Shown: positions 45,905 to 56,488 of the stretch, piece after piece | Position numbering within the stretch: the first letter of the stretch is position 1 | How the letters are laid out: each line of letters starts with the position of its first letter | Assembly (NCBI GenBank): GCA_015501605.1 | Contig: JADNRZ010000016.1 | Coordinates: forward strand, 248,001-312,000 | Origin: Panaeolus papilionaceus | Taxonomy: Eukaryota; Basidiomycota; Agaricomycetes; Agaricales | Reading direction: 5' to 3' | Length of the DNA: 64,000 nt | The notes under the pieces: model-generated | Database searches by the model: none | Seen by the model: the letters and a program-made list of their open reading frames with translations, nothing else | What the model was told of the DNA's origin: nothing | Position numbers and translations under genes: made by a program

Positions 45905-48011
45905 ATGGAGCTCCTACACGCCTCCCACCTCTCCACATTCCATAAATGCCTACCTCCAGGCACCCCATCCCCACAATCACCAATGCCTCTCCTGTACACC
46001 CTCTCAGCTCTCCTTACCTCCTTCCTCCGGCTTCTCTTCTCATTCCTCTCCCTCCTCCCCTCTCCGCACTCCTTCTTTGCCCCTTTCTTCCATTTCACGT
46101 CTCCAGAACCCCTATTGACTCCATCACGGTGTCTCCTCATCTCCCCCACTCTCCCCGCCCTCACCACATGCCTTGACACCTTCACTGTCCCACATAACAC
46201 TTACACCCCCCTCTCATATGCGCTCTCCCAGCCCTCACCCCTACAGCTCGAAGACTGGGCGAGATTAGTGCAAAGAATGATGAACGTAAACGGGAACTGC
46301 ACGAATTTAGGGCGTGATATTCCAGAAAGCTTACGATTGAATTACGAAGTGAGAGAATGGAGGGAGTATTGCGTGTTATACGAAACGAGTACTGTCCCGC
46401 TCCCTTCTTCCTCCTCTTCCTCTTCCCCAACCTCCCAAAAACCCGATCCCTGCGCCTGCACCCAACCCAAACACGTCTACTCTAAAGGCTGGGGCACTCT
46501 CATCACCCCCTCGTCTGCCCTCTCACAGGCCCGAGACCTCCACATAAGTGCCCCCCATCCTCACTTCGATCTAGGCACAGTTGAACAGGCAGCTGCTGTA
46601 TTCGCTGGAACTGGGGCACGGAGTTTGAGTATAGCTGGGCGAGCGAGGACGGCGTTTTTAGTCGAGAGCGGGTGTGTTAGAGGGGGAGGAGGAGGGAAGT
46701 ATTGGATGACGGATCCGGCGCATAATGACGTACGTGATGGTTATTTTTAGATTTTCCTTCTCCTTTGTCGGCCCTCTCCTCTTCACCGCTATTCTCTCAT
46801 TCTCTCTTGCTCATCTACCTCACATAAAACCGACATCTAATCTAATCTAAATATTCTACCCCACACAGAAAGAACCCTTCTTCACCACCTCTCTCCAAAT
46901 CCACGCCTGGCAATACACCCAACCCCGCGGTTGTCCGGCTTCAAAGTGCGCTTTTATCCAGTTTCACGGAAAGGGGGAGAGGACGTGTGTTGGGGATGAT
47001 GTGTTCATTTCAACAGGATTAGGTGGGTTTCATGTTTATTAGCTCCGTTAATTTCATTTGTTTCGACTCCGTTGAGGAGATGCTCTTTCCTTTCCTCACA
47101 TTTTAACTTCGGATGGGAGACTATCGAACAAACCTTTCTTCGCATTTCGTTTCGACTGTGGAACGTATCGAAAAAATGGCTAATTAAATTGATGATGATA
47201 AACAGGCTCATCACCATCCTCGATCGCATTTTACACCTCGCCGCATCCTCGGGCATTTAAGCAGCTCTACGCATCTCTTGTCTCTACGTTTTCTTCTCCT
47301 CCTCAATTGAGGTACCCCTCCTCGCCCTCGCCCTCGCCCTCTCCGTCTTCATCCCTCTCCCTACCCCCAATATACCGCGAAGCAGGCACAGCAGCCCCGA
47401 CAACTTTAGAGTGGGACGAAGAGAAGGAGAAAGAGTACACAATCTCAACCCCCGCCACATCTCGCTGCATCCTCACAGCTACGAAAAACGTAGTTGGGCG
47501 CTATATAAATGGCGTCGAGAGGGAGGAAGTGTGCTGGAAGGGAGCGAGGGCGGGTAAAGACGCGCTATCGCCTCTCTTTCGCTCTCAATCCGTGTCTCAT
47601 CCTGAGATTGGGCTTTCGAATAAGCCCGATGTAGGGGGCGAGTCCAGTATAAGAGATACGACTCAGATGGCGAATAGAGGTGCCCGAGGTGATTTCGTCC
47701 ACATCGAACAGTCCCCGCGCTCGAGGAGTGTGGAGAATTGGGGGAAGTGGGTGGATGCTGTGAGGGCGGCGTTCGAGGTTGTTGAGGGGCCCTCCTCCTC
47801 TTCTTTTTCCACCTCTTTCGCTACATCCTCCGGGTTTGCGGTGGGTGGGAGTGAGGGTCAAGCCGGGCAGGAGGGGGAGGTGCTCGGCCTAGGAGACGTA
47901 GCGCTGAGGGGACTTTATCGCGGGTACTTTAATGTAGACCTAGACCTAGGAGTAGATTTTGGGTTTTGGTATTTCGTGATGCGGTATATGGGTATTATTA
48001 ACAGGTTTTAG
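45905..48011 (+). CDS. Unknown conserved 594-aa protein (intact member of a local family)
   Basis: Exons 45905-46729, 46869-47022 and 47206-48011 give 594 aa in frame. The N-terminus is Pro/Leu/Ser-rich and hydrophobic. The central part has a Cys cluster (CACTQPKHVYSKGWGTLITP; RGCPASKCAFIQFHGKGERTC, VGDDVFISTG). The C-terminal part contains CILTATKNVVGRYINGV, GDFVHIEQSPRSRSVENWGK and the end RGYFNVDLDLGVDFGFWYFV. I do not recognise the family. Decayed copies lie at 35.3-35.9 and 41.7-42.4 kb. Very high GC/CT content and long Ser/Pro runs make the first exon look different from its neighbours. Confidence 0.6.
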
Positions 48012-48299
48012 ATCTTTGAAAATACTATAATGTATTTGTATTGTAAATAATCAGTTTTATTTCAAGCAAATACTTCAACAGGACCTCCTTGAGCGGAATA
48101 CGCATTTCGAAGAATGCTGTTGGGCTGAGAGCGTGATCAATCCAAGGTGGGCGTCGCGTTGGCGTTTTGCGGTTGGTTGACTAGCGCTCGGTTTCCTGAA
48201 CTGATTCTAGCTTTCCGCTCATTCTATAATTTGGTTGCCATATTTTATGACACATCCACGTGCACGTTTCTGATGATGGGTGTGGTCCCAGTTGCCTGG

Positions 48300-48800
48300 A
48301 CACTGAGATATCGATGATGCTATTGAGGATAAGAGACGTCCTGAGTTAAATATAGATATAGATGAACTGGACGCGCGAGCATGCGCCGCTGTATGCGGAT
48401 TACCCACCGTAGTTATTTCGAGGTTGATTCCGCAGTATCCACGGGCATCTTGAGCTATTATTGAACAAATCGCAATGAACCAAAAAGGATCTTCCGTAAA
48501 TTGATTTCCCAGGGGATTCGGCGCTAATGTCGATATCCAACTATCGAAGTCGCGAGCGTGAGACAAGAGCACCAAGGTGAGCTGTCATCAGAATGAGAGA
48601 AGGAGTAAAATTAGCGCTCCAAGGACACGGTCTGTCGGGTATAACGTTACCGATATTAATGTGCGTCAGATATGATGGCATGAACGTATGTGGAGGGTTG
48701 CGTATCTACTGTCATCTGCAATTATGGGGTATTTTCGACGTACAACCACAGCCAATAGAATCTCCTAGTTTACTCTAGTGATATAATGCGGCCTAATGTG
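48300..48800 (+). repeat. R repeat copy 4
   Basis: Near match to copy 2: GATGCTATTGAGGATAAGAGACGTCCTGAG, CCGCAGTATCCACGGGCATCTTGAGC, GGATCTTCCGTAAATTGATTTCC and GCGCTCCAAGGACACGG. No SSCP frame follows. Confidence 0.75.
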
Positions 48801-49059
48801 AGATCTCAACCTGCATAAGGAATACCCTTTTCCCGACAATTTGAGAAGCTCGGCGCTCGACATATTACATCAATCTGTTTGTAATAGGCACAACGCGAAC
48901 CCAATAAAAGGGTAGATTCCATTTTCTGTGCCTAATGTAAAACCGACTATGGTTTCCGACCAGCGTGATTCAAAATGTAGTGTAATGATGTGCCTGTCGC
49001 TCCATTCACGCCCTTAATAAGCCTTCTCACTGTCTGACATGCATCGATATCCAGTCCTA

Positions 49060-49510
49060 ATTTGTGGATGGTGCTATTGAGTACAAAAGAAGTCCTGCAA
49101 TATGAACTGAACGGAGAAGGCTGACGCATCATACCGATTACCCATCGTCGTTATTTCGAACATGCTTCTGCAGTATTCACGGGCACCTCGAGCTAATATT
49201 GAACGGTTTATAATGAACTCGAAGGAATCTTCCACAAATCGGATTTCCGGAGGATTCGGTGTTCATGTCAAATCGACCTCCAAAAATTGAAGTCGCGTGA
49301 GACAAAAGCATATGCATGAAGATGAGGTGACATCAGAATGGGAACAGATAAAATTAGCGCTTTGAAGACACGGTATCTCAGGCATAATTGAATGTGAATG
49401 CGTCAGATATCATGGCATTGCCAATTCTGGTCGATATGAACTCTCAACGCGCGAGTATCCTTGTTCAATTTAATCATCGTTTCTTCGATATATAACGATA
49501 GCTACTGTTA
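49060..49510 (+). repeat. R repeat copy 5
   Basis: Near match to copy 3 (GTGCTATTGAGTACAAAAGAAGTCCTGCAA, GCAGTATTCACGGGCACCTCGAGC, GGATTCGGTGTTCATGTC, GCGCTTTGAAGACACGGTATC). It precedes the promoter of SSCP-4. Confidence 0.75.
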
Positions 49511-49916
49511 TTTCCGCACAAGCTCCATTGGCGATCATGGCGATCTTGTTTGCACTGGTCGATACTGAGCAAACATTGGCGCCTATTGGAAGACATGCCG
49601 TGAATGTGTTCGAGGCACCAATTTGATCACACGAGCAAATTATGGACTTACTAGCTAATGATGAATTAATGCAGAACATACACAGCGCCTTGTAATTTAT
49701 CACAGTCAGCTAAATATTCTTAGACCTTGGGACACCCACTGTAGTGAAAAACGAGTTTCCTGACCTGTCACCATCAGATTTCGAAGTTAAAAATGGCACT
49801 TGGCCGTCTTTAGATTCCCTGTAATAACGCAGCATGCCGAATGTTATCAATAGCTATGGGCCTGTAGCAATTTCGCACATATCCCCGATCGACTCGGTCT
49901 TTGGACCATCTCTTCG

Positions 49917-49924
49917 TATAAAAG
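49917..49924 (+). promoter_or_regulatory. TATA box of SSCP-4
   Basis: TATAAAAG lies 60-67 bp before ATG 49984. Confidence 0.6.
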
Positions 49925-49983
49925 GTGTGGACACTCTTCGTGTTTTCGCAAGCATTTTTCAAGCTACCCATCTCTCTTCCAAG

Positions 49984-50411
49984 ATGAAGATCACCTACTC
50001 TGCCATTCTCTCTGTTGCCATTCTGTGCATTCCTCTGCAAGGATTCGCAACTCCCGTTGCAAGGGCGCTGACAGGCTGTGCGTGTTAATCCATCACAATA
50101 AAAAGGATCAATTGTCTAATCTCATTTTATTCAACCATAATAGTTGATGTTAATGTTGTGGAACGACAGGACAATTGTTCGTTGATCTCATGAGTATTCT
50201 GTGTACGAGAGAGACTAACAACAGCGTTCTAGGTCCAGCTGGAACAGGATTTTGTGTTGGGTCTACAGGGTAAGTTATTCTATGGATACATGACCCACAA
50301 ATGAAGAGGTCGAGGACACATCTTTTTTTTTAAAAAAAACATTTTACTAGGTGTATCCCTATCAGGGAGTGCGGTCTCACAGGACCCTTCCGTGGACCAA
50401 ACCCGGAGTAA
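49984..50411 (+). CDS. SSCP-4: small secreted cysteine-rich peptide
   Basis: 74 aa from exons 49984-50077, 50144-50176, 50233-50269 and 50351-50411 (94, 33, 37 and 61 nt). The signal peptide MKITYSAILSVAILCIPLQG is followed by FATPVARALTG, DVNVVERQ, then DNCPAGTGFCVGSTGC and IPIREC, giving C-x6-C-x5-C-x5-C. This is the best-preserved member: TATA box, ATG context, four exons and stop all fit. The second intron uses a GTTGC-free but atypical GTTCGT donor like its paralogues. No known family; extracellular. Confidence 0.68.
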
Positions 50412-51589
50412 CTTCAGCACCCCGCCAGGGCAATGGGCGTTTCGTCATTAGCCTCTAGAAATCAATGTACCAAGTATTAAACACCATAAAATATTCGTTG
50501 CTGATGTATTATGTCGGCCTTTGAATCACACCCAGATATCCTGATTTGATGGGACATTACCTAGATAAAGATGACGCGACAGGGGTGTTAACGCATCCAA
50601 TGCAGAGAAGCGACAATCCAAATTTATGACGGTCCTGGTTGGTTAATTCCAGGTTCGTTTGGCCATCCAACCAAAAATTTAATTATGGTGGTGGTAATTA
50701 GAAGACGAGGTCTTTGCACTAGTATGCGAACGCCGAATCACAAATAGTGTGAAAAGGCGAACAAAGTTGTGAAGCTTCTCAGCATCATACCCGAGATCTA
50801 CATATAGAGTGCATGCCTCGGCTGACCTATATATGATGACGACCGCATGGAAGTCAGAAAATCTCGAGCGCGCGTTTCAAAATCGGTTCGGATGCCGGAT
50901 AGGACCATATTAATTGACAAAATCATGCCTCCAGGAGTCCACAATCTATTAATGCACCCAAGTACCACATGCACCAATACACTTTGTGTCCTGCAGGCCC
51001 ACTGATATTTCCCAGTACCCTTTCGTCTAAATATATCCCAACCGCCAACAATACATATCGCCTGCCGGCCTTCAAACCCTGTGAGTGCATTAGGATTAAA
51101 TATCCCCAACGTTCATTCTACAATATTAACCTAGCACAAAGTCAAGAAGCCTGCGCTCGCATTGATTCTGGAGGGGTCAACTACAATAGGACTAATTGGC
51201 ATCATTATGTTCATACAGAGCTCCATAATTTACAAATGCCTTGTTGAATCTGCTTTATCAGGACACAAAAGCGTACGTGGCACTGTTGAGGCCTGAAGAA
51301 ATGGGAGAATTGTTATCATTCTGAGGGGTACACGCCCTCAGGCTCATGGTCAGTACTGTCATCCATGTTTTGAAAGGAGATACTTTGGACAAAAGTGGTA
51401 CCTTTTTATTGTTAATGATTTGCAAATTTTCGAGCTTGTCGCAAAGTGCCACTTTAAACTTGGTAATGGTGCAAGACATACCCAAAAATACAGGCCCTGC
51501 AGCGAGGCTTTGAATCCAGCTCTTCGTATAAACGGCCAACAAACTTGGCGCAAATGCTATCGCTCATCGTCCCCAGTTCAACTCTAAAG
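50412..51589. other. Repeat-derived spacer
   Basis: 50755-50935 resembles 45105-45250 (GTGAAGCTTCTCA, GTGCATGCCTCGGCTGACC, GGATGCCGG...TTGACAAAATCA). 51390-51589 resembles the SSCP-2 promoter (TTGTTAATGATTTGCAAATTTTCGAGC, CCCAAAAATACAGGCC, GTATAAACGGCCAACAAACTTGG). No gene seen. Confidence 0.55.
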
Positions 51590-51810
51590 ACGAAGAATTT
51601 TTACACATCCATCCCCTACACCGCCGTCACGGTGTTATATCTTCCTTTGAAGTGTTTCTCGACCCCTGTTGTCTAGACTCATACCCAGTCGATTGAAGAA
51701 ATGTCGCTGATGAGACGACGCAGCTGATTTTAGGATTGTAGCACGTACACCTTGTTCGTCTCTTCGATGGCTTACCATTCGTGCCTCTAAGTGGATGTAA
51801 GGGGAGCGGA
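51590..51810 (+). pseudogene. SSCP-5: dead SSCP copy that keeps the uninterrupted insertion site
   Basis: Aligns with SSCP-2 from promoter to exon 2, but the start codon is ACG (51590-51592) and early stops are present. The exon 2 equivalent reads DFRIVARTPC (SSCP-2: EFGFSVAAREPC). At the position where SSCP-2 carries the 11-kb element this copy has GCACGTACACCTTGTTCG with nothing inserted. Confidence 0.65.
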
Positions 51811-52214
51811 AGCCCCTAAACTTCTCCTCCGTTTACCTTTGTTTGGTTTAGAGGCCGTCGGTGCGTGCTTGTGTCCATACTTGCGGGCCATGACTGGCAT
51901 ACTAGCGGTCGTAACATACCCTTCGAATTTGGCATTCTACTGGATCCCCAGATTCGAAGCGTATCAGTACCGGGGAACAGAAAAAGGTTAAACACTGCAA
52001 GGCAACCGGAAGCGTTGCAAAGAACGAGACCACACTTAAGACTCCATGAACCTTGGCAATCGTTGACAAATATGATCGAATTATGCCAAGTTTGATAGAA
52101 CATAGAACTGCAATCTACTACTGCGGAGAGTGGAATATAATAATTATGATAAACGAATAGATAATAGAAATAAATGTCCCAGAAGAATAAACTGTATGTA
52201 GAGGAGTGCCTCCT

Positions 52215-53316
52215 CTACATCACGATGCAGCCGCACGATCCCGAGGACCCATCACCTGGATGCACGTCTGGTGGACCCCAGGGTTTGGCGTATGCTAAAA
52301 CATTTGGTGCGTAGTTCTGTCGTTGCTGGTCACCTAGCATTCTAAGCGCTTGTTGAATATCCATTCTTGTCGCATCTCTCGCCTGTTGCTTTTGTCCCCG
52401 CATCCGACTGGCACGCTTCGACATAATCCTGGGATGCACGCCTTGTAGCCTTCGTCCCTGTAGACGTGATATGAGTAATAGCATATAGCAATACTTAAGA
52501 GCGAGAACTGGGGTGACACCTACCATATTGGTATAATCTGCAAACTGATTCCTTAAGAGGATCCATAGCTGAATCACCGATCTCTGACGGAGCGAATCAA
52601 AATCGAATGAAACTGGTGACATCCCAGCGTACGCAATCGGCCGAGGGTTGATTTCGATCCTCACCCAGTCCCACCAACGCGCCAGAGCGCTCGCATGAGC
52701 GGCAAAGTTTTCCAGAACATAGAGCTGTGATTTCAAATGTTGCATCGTGCTCAGGGTCCTGGAGCTGCTTCCACCCCTTATCTCTCCTGAATGTCCCGAT
52801 CTGAGTTCATCCACATATTGCTCCATGAGCTGGGGTGATAGTACGTTTGTATGGTGAGGATGATCGATAATAGATTATTACTCACAAACACCAACGTTGC
52901 GCCGATGCTTCGGAAGGCTTGATATGATTCCGTCGAGGCCGCGTAAGCTTTATTGGCAAGCTCCAACGTCCCTATCATATATGCCTCCCTTTCCTCCTTT
53001 GTCGTGCTATCCAACACTTGTGAGAGCGAAATAATATCATCGGCAGCAGTATAACCATATTGAGCAGCTACGAAGCCAGATTGAATGGCATCGATGTATT
53101 GATGCACTTGGCCCACAATCGCCTGGGCACGAGGGGAGCTAAAGAAGAAGCCTGGTTCAGCGCTTATACTCCAGATCCTGGGATTTTAAGCTTGAATACA
53201 GACGTGTCATGTAGTTCAGCTAACGGGGCTAGCAGCTCCAGGGATCTGGAAGTCGCCTCGGAAAATGTGTGAAAGTCGAATGCAGACGGTGTTCCCAGAA
53301 TGATGTAGATTGACAT
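52215..53316 (-). CDS. Helical protein with C-terminal CaaX box
   Basis: 310 aa from exons 53316-53225, 53177-52886, 52829-52524 and 52457-52215; total length is in frame. The start MSIYIILGTPSAFDFHTFSE is followed by APIWSISAEPGFFFSSPR, long amphipathic helices (IDAIQSGFVAAQYGYTAADD; NKAYAASTESYQAFRSIGAT), LARWWDWVRIEI, a basic helical region (RIMSKRASRMRGQKQQARDA), and ends GSSGSCGCIVM-stop. CIVM is a good CaaX prenylation signal (Met favours farnesyl), with a second Cys two residues earlier. It is related to the divergently transcribed gene at 54171, which shares the APW/AEH and KDYVDAL-like segments. Function unknown. Confidence 0.65.
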
Positions 53317-53669
53317 CTCTTAATGTGATTAACGACGTTGGGTAGTTTTGATCTTGATACGTATATGGGCCTTTGAGAGTACTCAACAGGCGAGAGAAGC
53401 TGGGGAATGGGGCTCGTAGGTGTTCGGGCTTAGAAACAGAATGAGTTGCTATAGAGTCGGCGGCTGGGATGGTATATAGTGTAAAGAAAGGCTCGTTTAT
53501 GCATGGCGTGCAGGTAGCTGGACGTTGCCATACAGCCTGCCACCCACGGGGTGCGAGTTGTTGAGCGTGGGGAACACACGGCAATTGACAGGACATGCCT
53601 CTTGATCTAATCTTAACCAACATCACAAGCCGGCTCAGCCAGGCAAAGTACGAAAACCTAGTAACATGC

Positions 53670-53793
53670 TAGGCAGTTCTGTATCCAAGTACCACGTTCC
53701 CAACAAGCATACCTGCTGGCCCGCCTTGCTGTAGGCAGTTCTGTATCCAAGTACCACGTTCCCAACAAGCATACCTGCTGGCCCGCCTTGCTG
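53670..53793. repeat. Perfect 62-bp tandem duplication
   Basis: TAGGCAGTTCTGTATCCAAG...CCCGCCTTGCTG occurs twice in direct succession (53670-53731 and 53732-53793) in the intergenic region of the divergent helical-protein pair. Confidence 0.9.
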
Positions 53794-54170
53794 CATGTCC
53801 TCACACGCTGCACCAATTTCGAACGCCCCTATTTATATGTTAATGCAATAAAGATCCCGCGATACAATACCATCAATAAAAGGTAGGCAGATTCTCACTT
53901 GGAGTCTCCCTCCAGGCGTTTCATCTCTCTTATCGGAACGCAAACATCCCCCGTTGCAAATTACATGGCTGTCAGATGTAATGAACGTGCAGTAAAGTGT
54001 GATATTTGGACAGAACATATTTCGTGTTGACCGGAAGTATGACGCTCGTATATTTGTTTTTACACGTTGTCAAGTTAGACTACTTAAGCGTGAATCATTC
54101 CAGCGCCGAAGGCCAAGCCCACTTTAGCTTTCTACTCATCCATCCATCCTCTCTAACTTACTAGCATCCA

Positions 54171-55407
54171 ATGGGTACAGGCTTACAACTAGCACTCATC
54201 GATCCACAATTGGGAGAACTCAACCTCACAAGGTTGGCTCAGTCGACTTCGGCTGCTTTCGACGTGCTTTCTCCTTGGTATCAAGCGGAACATTCGTAAG
54301 CGCTTGCCTGTCGTCTAAGCGCTTAAGCAGCGAACGTTGATACTGTTTCTTAACTCAAGGTGTCATACACTTCAACATATCAGCAGAAAGACTAAAGATT
54401 ACGTTGACGCGCTCACATTCAGCATTGTAGCTGCGAAAGGCGGGTACGCGCTCGCTGTTGACGTCCTGGCGCTCGTAGAAGACGTTCAGGCCAGCGGAGG
54501 TCTTCTGAGAGAGCCCGACAGGGTCGAGTACCTGAGTGGCATGCTCAACCTCGCGCATAAAGGGAGTGAGATGGCATCACAGGCTTCAGACAAGTTCCAT
54601 GCCGTCCGAGCGACGCTGACCCAGGTGTGTATATGGCCTTGGTCTGAAGAAGGGTAACTCACACATCGCAAACCCTTAGCTGATTGATAGCGCCAGTCAA
54701 TCGGCGTCACGTAGGTTCTACTCTCCTGCTGAAATCGCAACAGCTGAAGGTATGCTCTCGGCTCCTCTTGAACCTCTGTGAATTTTAACGATCTCTGATC
54801 CATGTCATAATCTAACAGAGAATCTTGCGAGGCTAAAAGATGGCATTCCTATCCTGGAGGAGTTCTCTGGTTCTGTTTCTCTTTACTCTGCGTGGTGGAA
54901 TGCTATGCACATGCAGGCCACCTCCGTCGAAGCACGTCAAGAACTGGACTACAACCCCATCAGACAAAAGACGATCATCAAAAAGTGGGAATATGTTCAG
55001 AAGCAGTATTCTGACTATCACGGAGAGGTAGGTCTTGTTGCGCATTTTCAAGCTTCCAAGGTACTTTTGCTCATGATCATTCCTTATAACAGATCAACCA
55101 AGTCAAGTCGAAGTACCACACAATATTTGCCAACGCGTCCGAATACTCTCTTCCTGAGTCCATAGAGCGCGCTTCCAACACATCGAGCGACTCCCAGTCC
55201 AGCGTTATTTCACTGCCACTCTCCCTTGTAGACGGCATTTTTGGCCGTCACCATCGTCTACACCATCGACACCGGTGCGGTTTCATAGAAGATTCAGAAC
55301 ACGAGGATCCTCACGAACACCATGGTGCAGAATACTACATGGGAAGGATAAAGCACCTTGGACATCATATCACCCATTCATTCCCATGGCATCATGTTCA
55401 CAACTAG
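54171..55407 (+). CDS. Helical protein, divergent paralogue without CaaX
   Basis: 327 aa from exons 54171-54295, 54360-54624, 54680-54749, 54819-55027 and 55093-55407; phases agree. Pieces are MGTGLQLALIDPQLGELNL, AAFDVLSPWYQAEHS, TLQHISRKTKDYVDALTFSI, VAAKGGYALAVDVLALVEDV, SASRRFYSPAEIATAEENLA, IIKKWEYVQKQYSDYHGEIN. The tail is His-rich (GRHHRLHHRHRC; HHITHSFPWHHVHN) and could bind metal. It is mostly alpha-helical by composition. No family name is known to me. It shares its upstream region with the minus-strand relative. Confidence 0.72.
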
Positions 55408-56480
55408 GTGCATCATCGCCTTCCGTTTCGACCTGCTCGCGCTTCCTTCTCCATCTGCGTTTGACGCACACGTTATCTTGTCCCTTCAACGTTTCAACCC
55501 CCATTATTGTATACCTGCGACAACTTCGAAAAATTAAGTTATTAGAGCACTTTAACCACTACCATACATATGCACTATCCCCACTCTATGCGTCATGATA
55601 CCCCTGCATCTTGTACAATTCAATCAAAGCCATTTACTTCTAAAGGATGATTAAAATTCACATTCACACATTGTGCTAATTTGTACAGTTATCGGACTTC
55701 GATGGTGCGATAGCTTGGGCTGGCGAATAGAAGTCTGCATGCGGGCGGTAGTATTGGCGCTACGCGCGGCCTCTTGATGCCGTGCTGTCCCATTGTTGAG
55801 ATCCCATGCACAAGTCTCCCTGGCAGATCATGATCACCACATTCCACAGGTAGGGTGACACCCGTCTAGGCGGTTTTAGATATATTTGAGTATTGTCGAA
55901 ATATCTAGCGTTGAGTGTGTTAAGCGCTAGCTATACTTTTCACCTTGATTCGAAGCTGAAGGCATCATGGGCGTCGGCGCTGTCGTCTTGTGTTCTGCAA
56001 AACTTCCCCACGCGGATAATGCTAAGGTCGCTAAGCCCACTTGCATCGCGCCGAGTCGAGCATCACACCACCTGCTCCACACCCTACTTGGCCACATGAT
56101 TAAGCAATGAGCAGAAATTTTAAGCCTCCATCGGGAAACGTGCGGAAATAGTTTCATGGATGAGCTGCAGCTACGCTGAACTGCCAATGATACATAATAC
56201 TTAGTAAAGGAATCGAGTCATGATCTCACTCGATCGGATGTGGCTCGGAGTGCAGTCGCCTGGTGGGTTAGAGTAACTCCACATCACCTGTACAACGTAC
56301 ATACCGGGTTAACTTTGTCAACGAAGGATGCAAGTTGAGCTTCACTCTTTGTAAAACTGTTTCTTTCGATAAAGTCATTCACTTGTGCAAGCAGCGGAGT
56401 TGTTGAAAAATGGCGGCATACTCTATAGACTTGGAGGTTCCACTTTATAGATACTTCCGTGAAACCCGTTTAAGTAGTCT
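55408..56480. other. Intergenic region
   Basis: No supported gene. Short frames at 55893-56099 (+) and 55927-56187 (-) overlap each other and lack signatures. Confidence 0.5.
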
Positions 56481-56488
56481 CTTTATTG
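56481..56488 (+). repeat. Left 8-bp target duplication of hAT element
   Basis: CTTTATTG, identical to 60673-60680. Confidence 0.92.
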
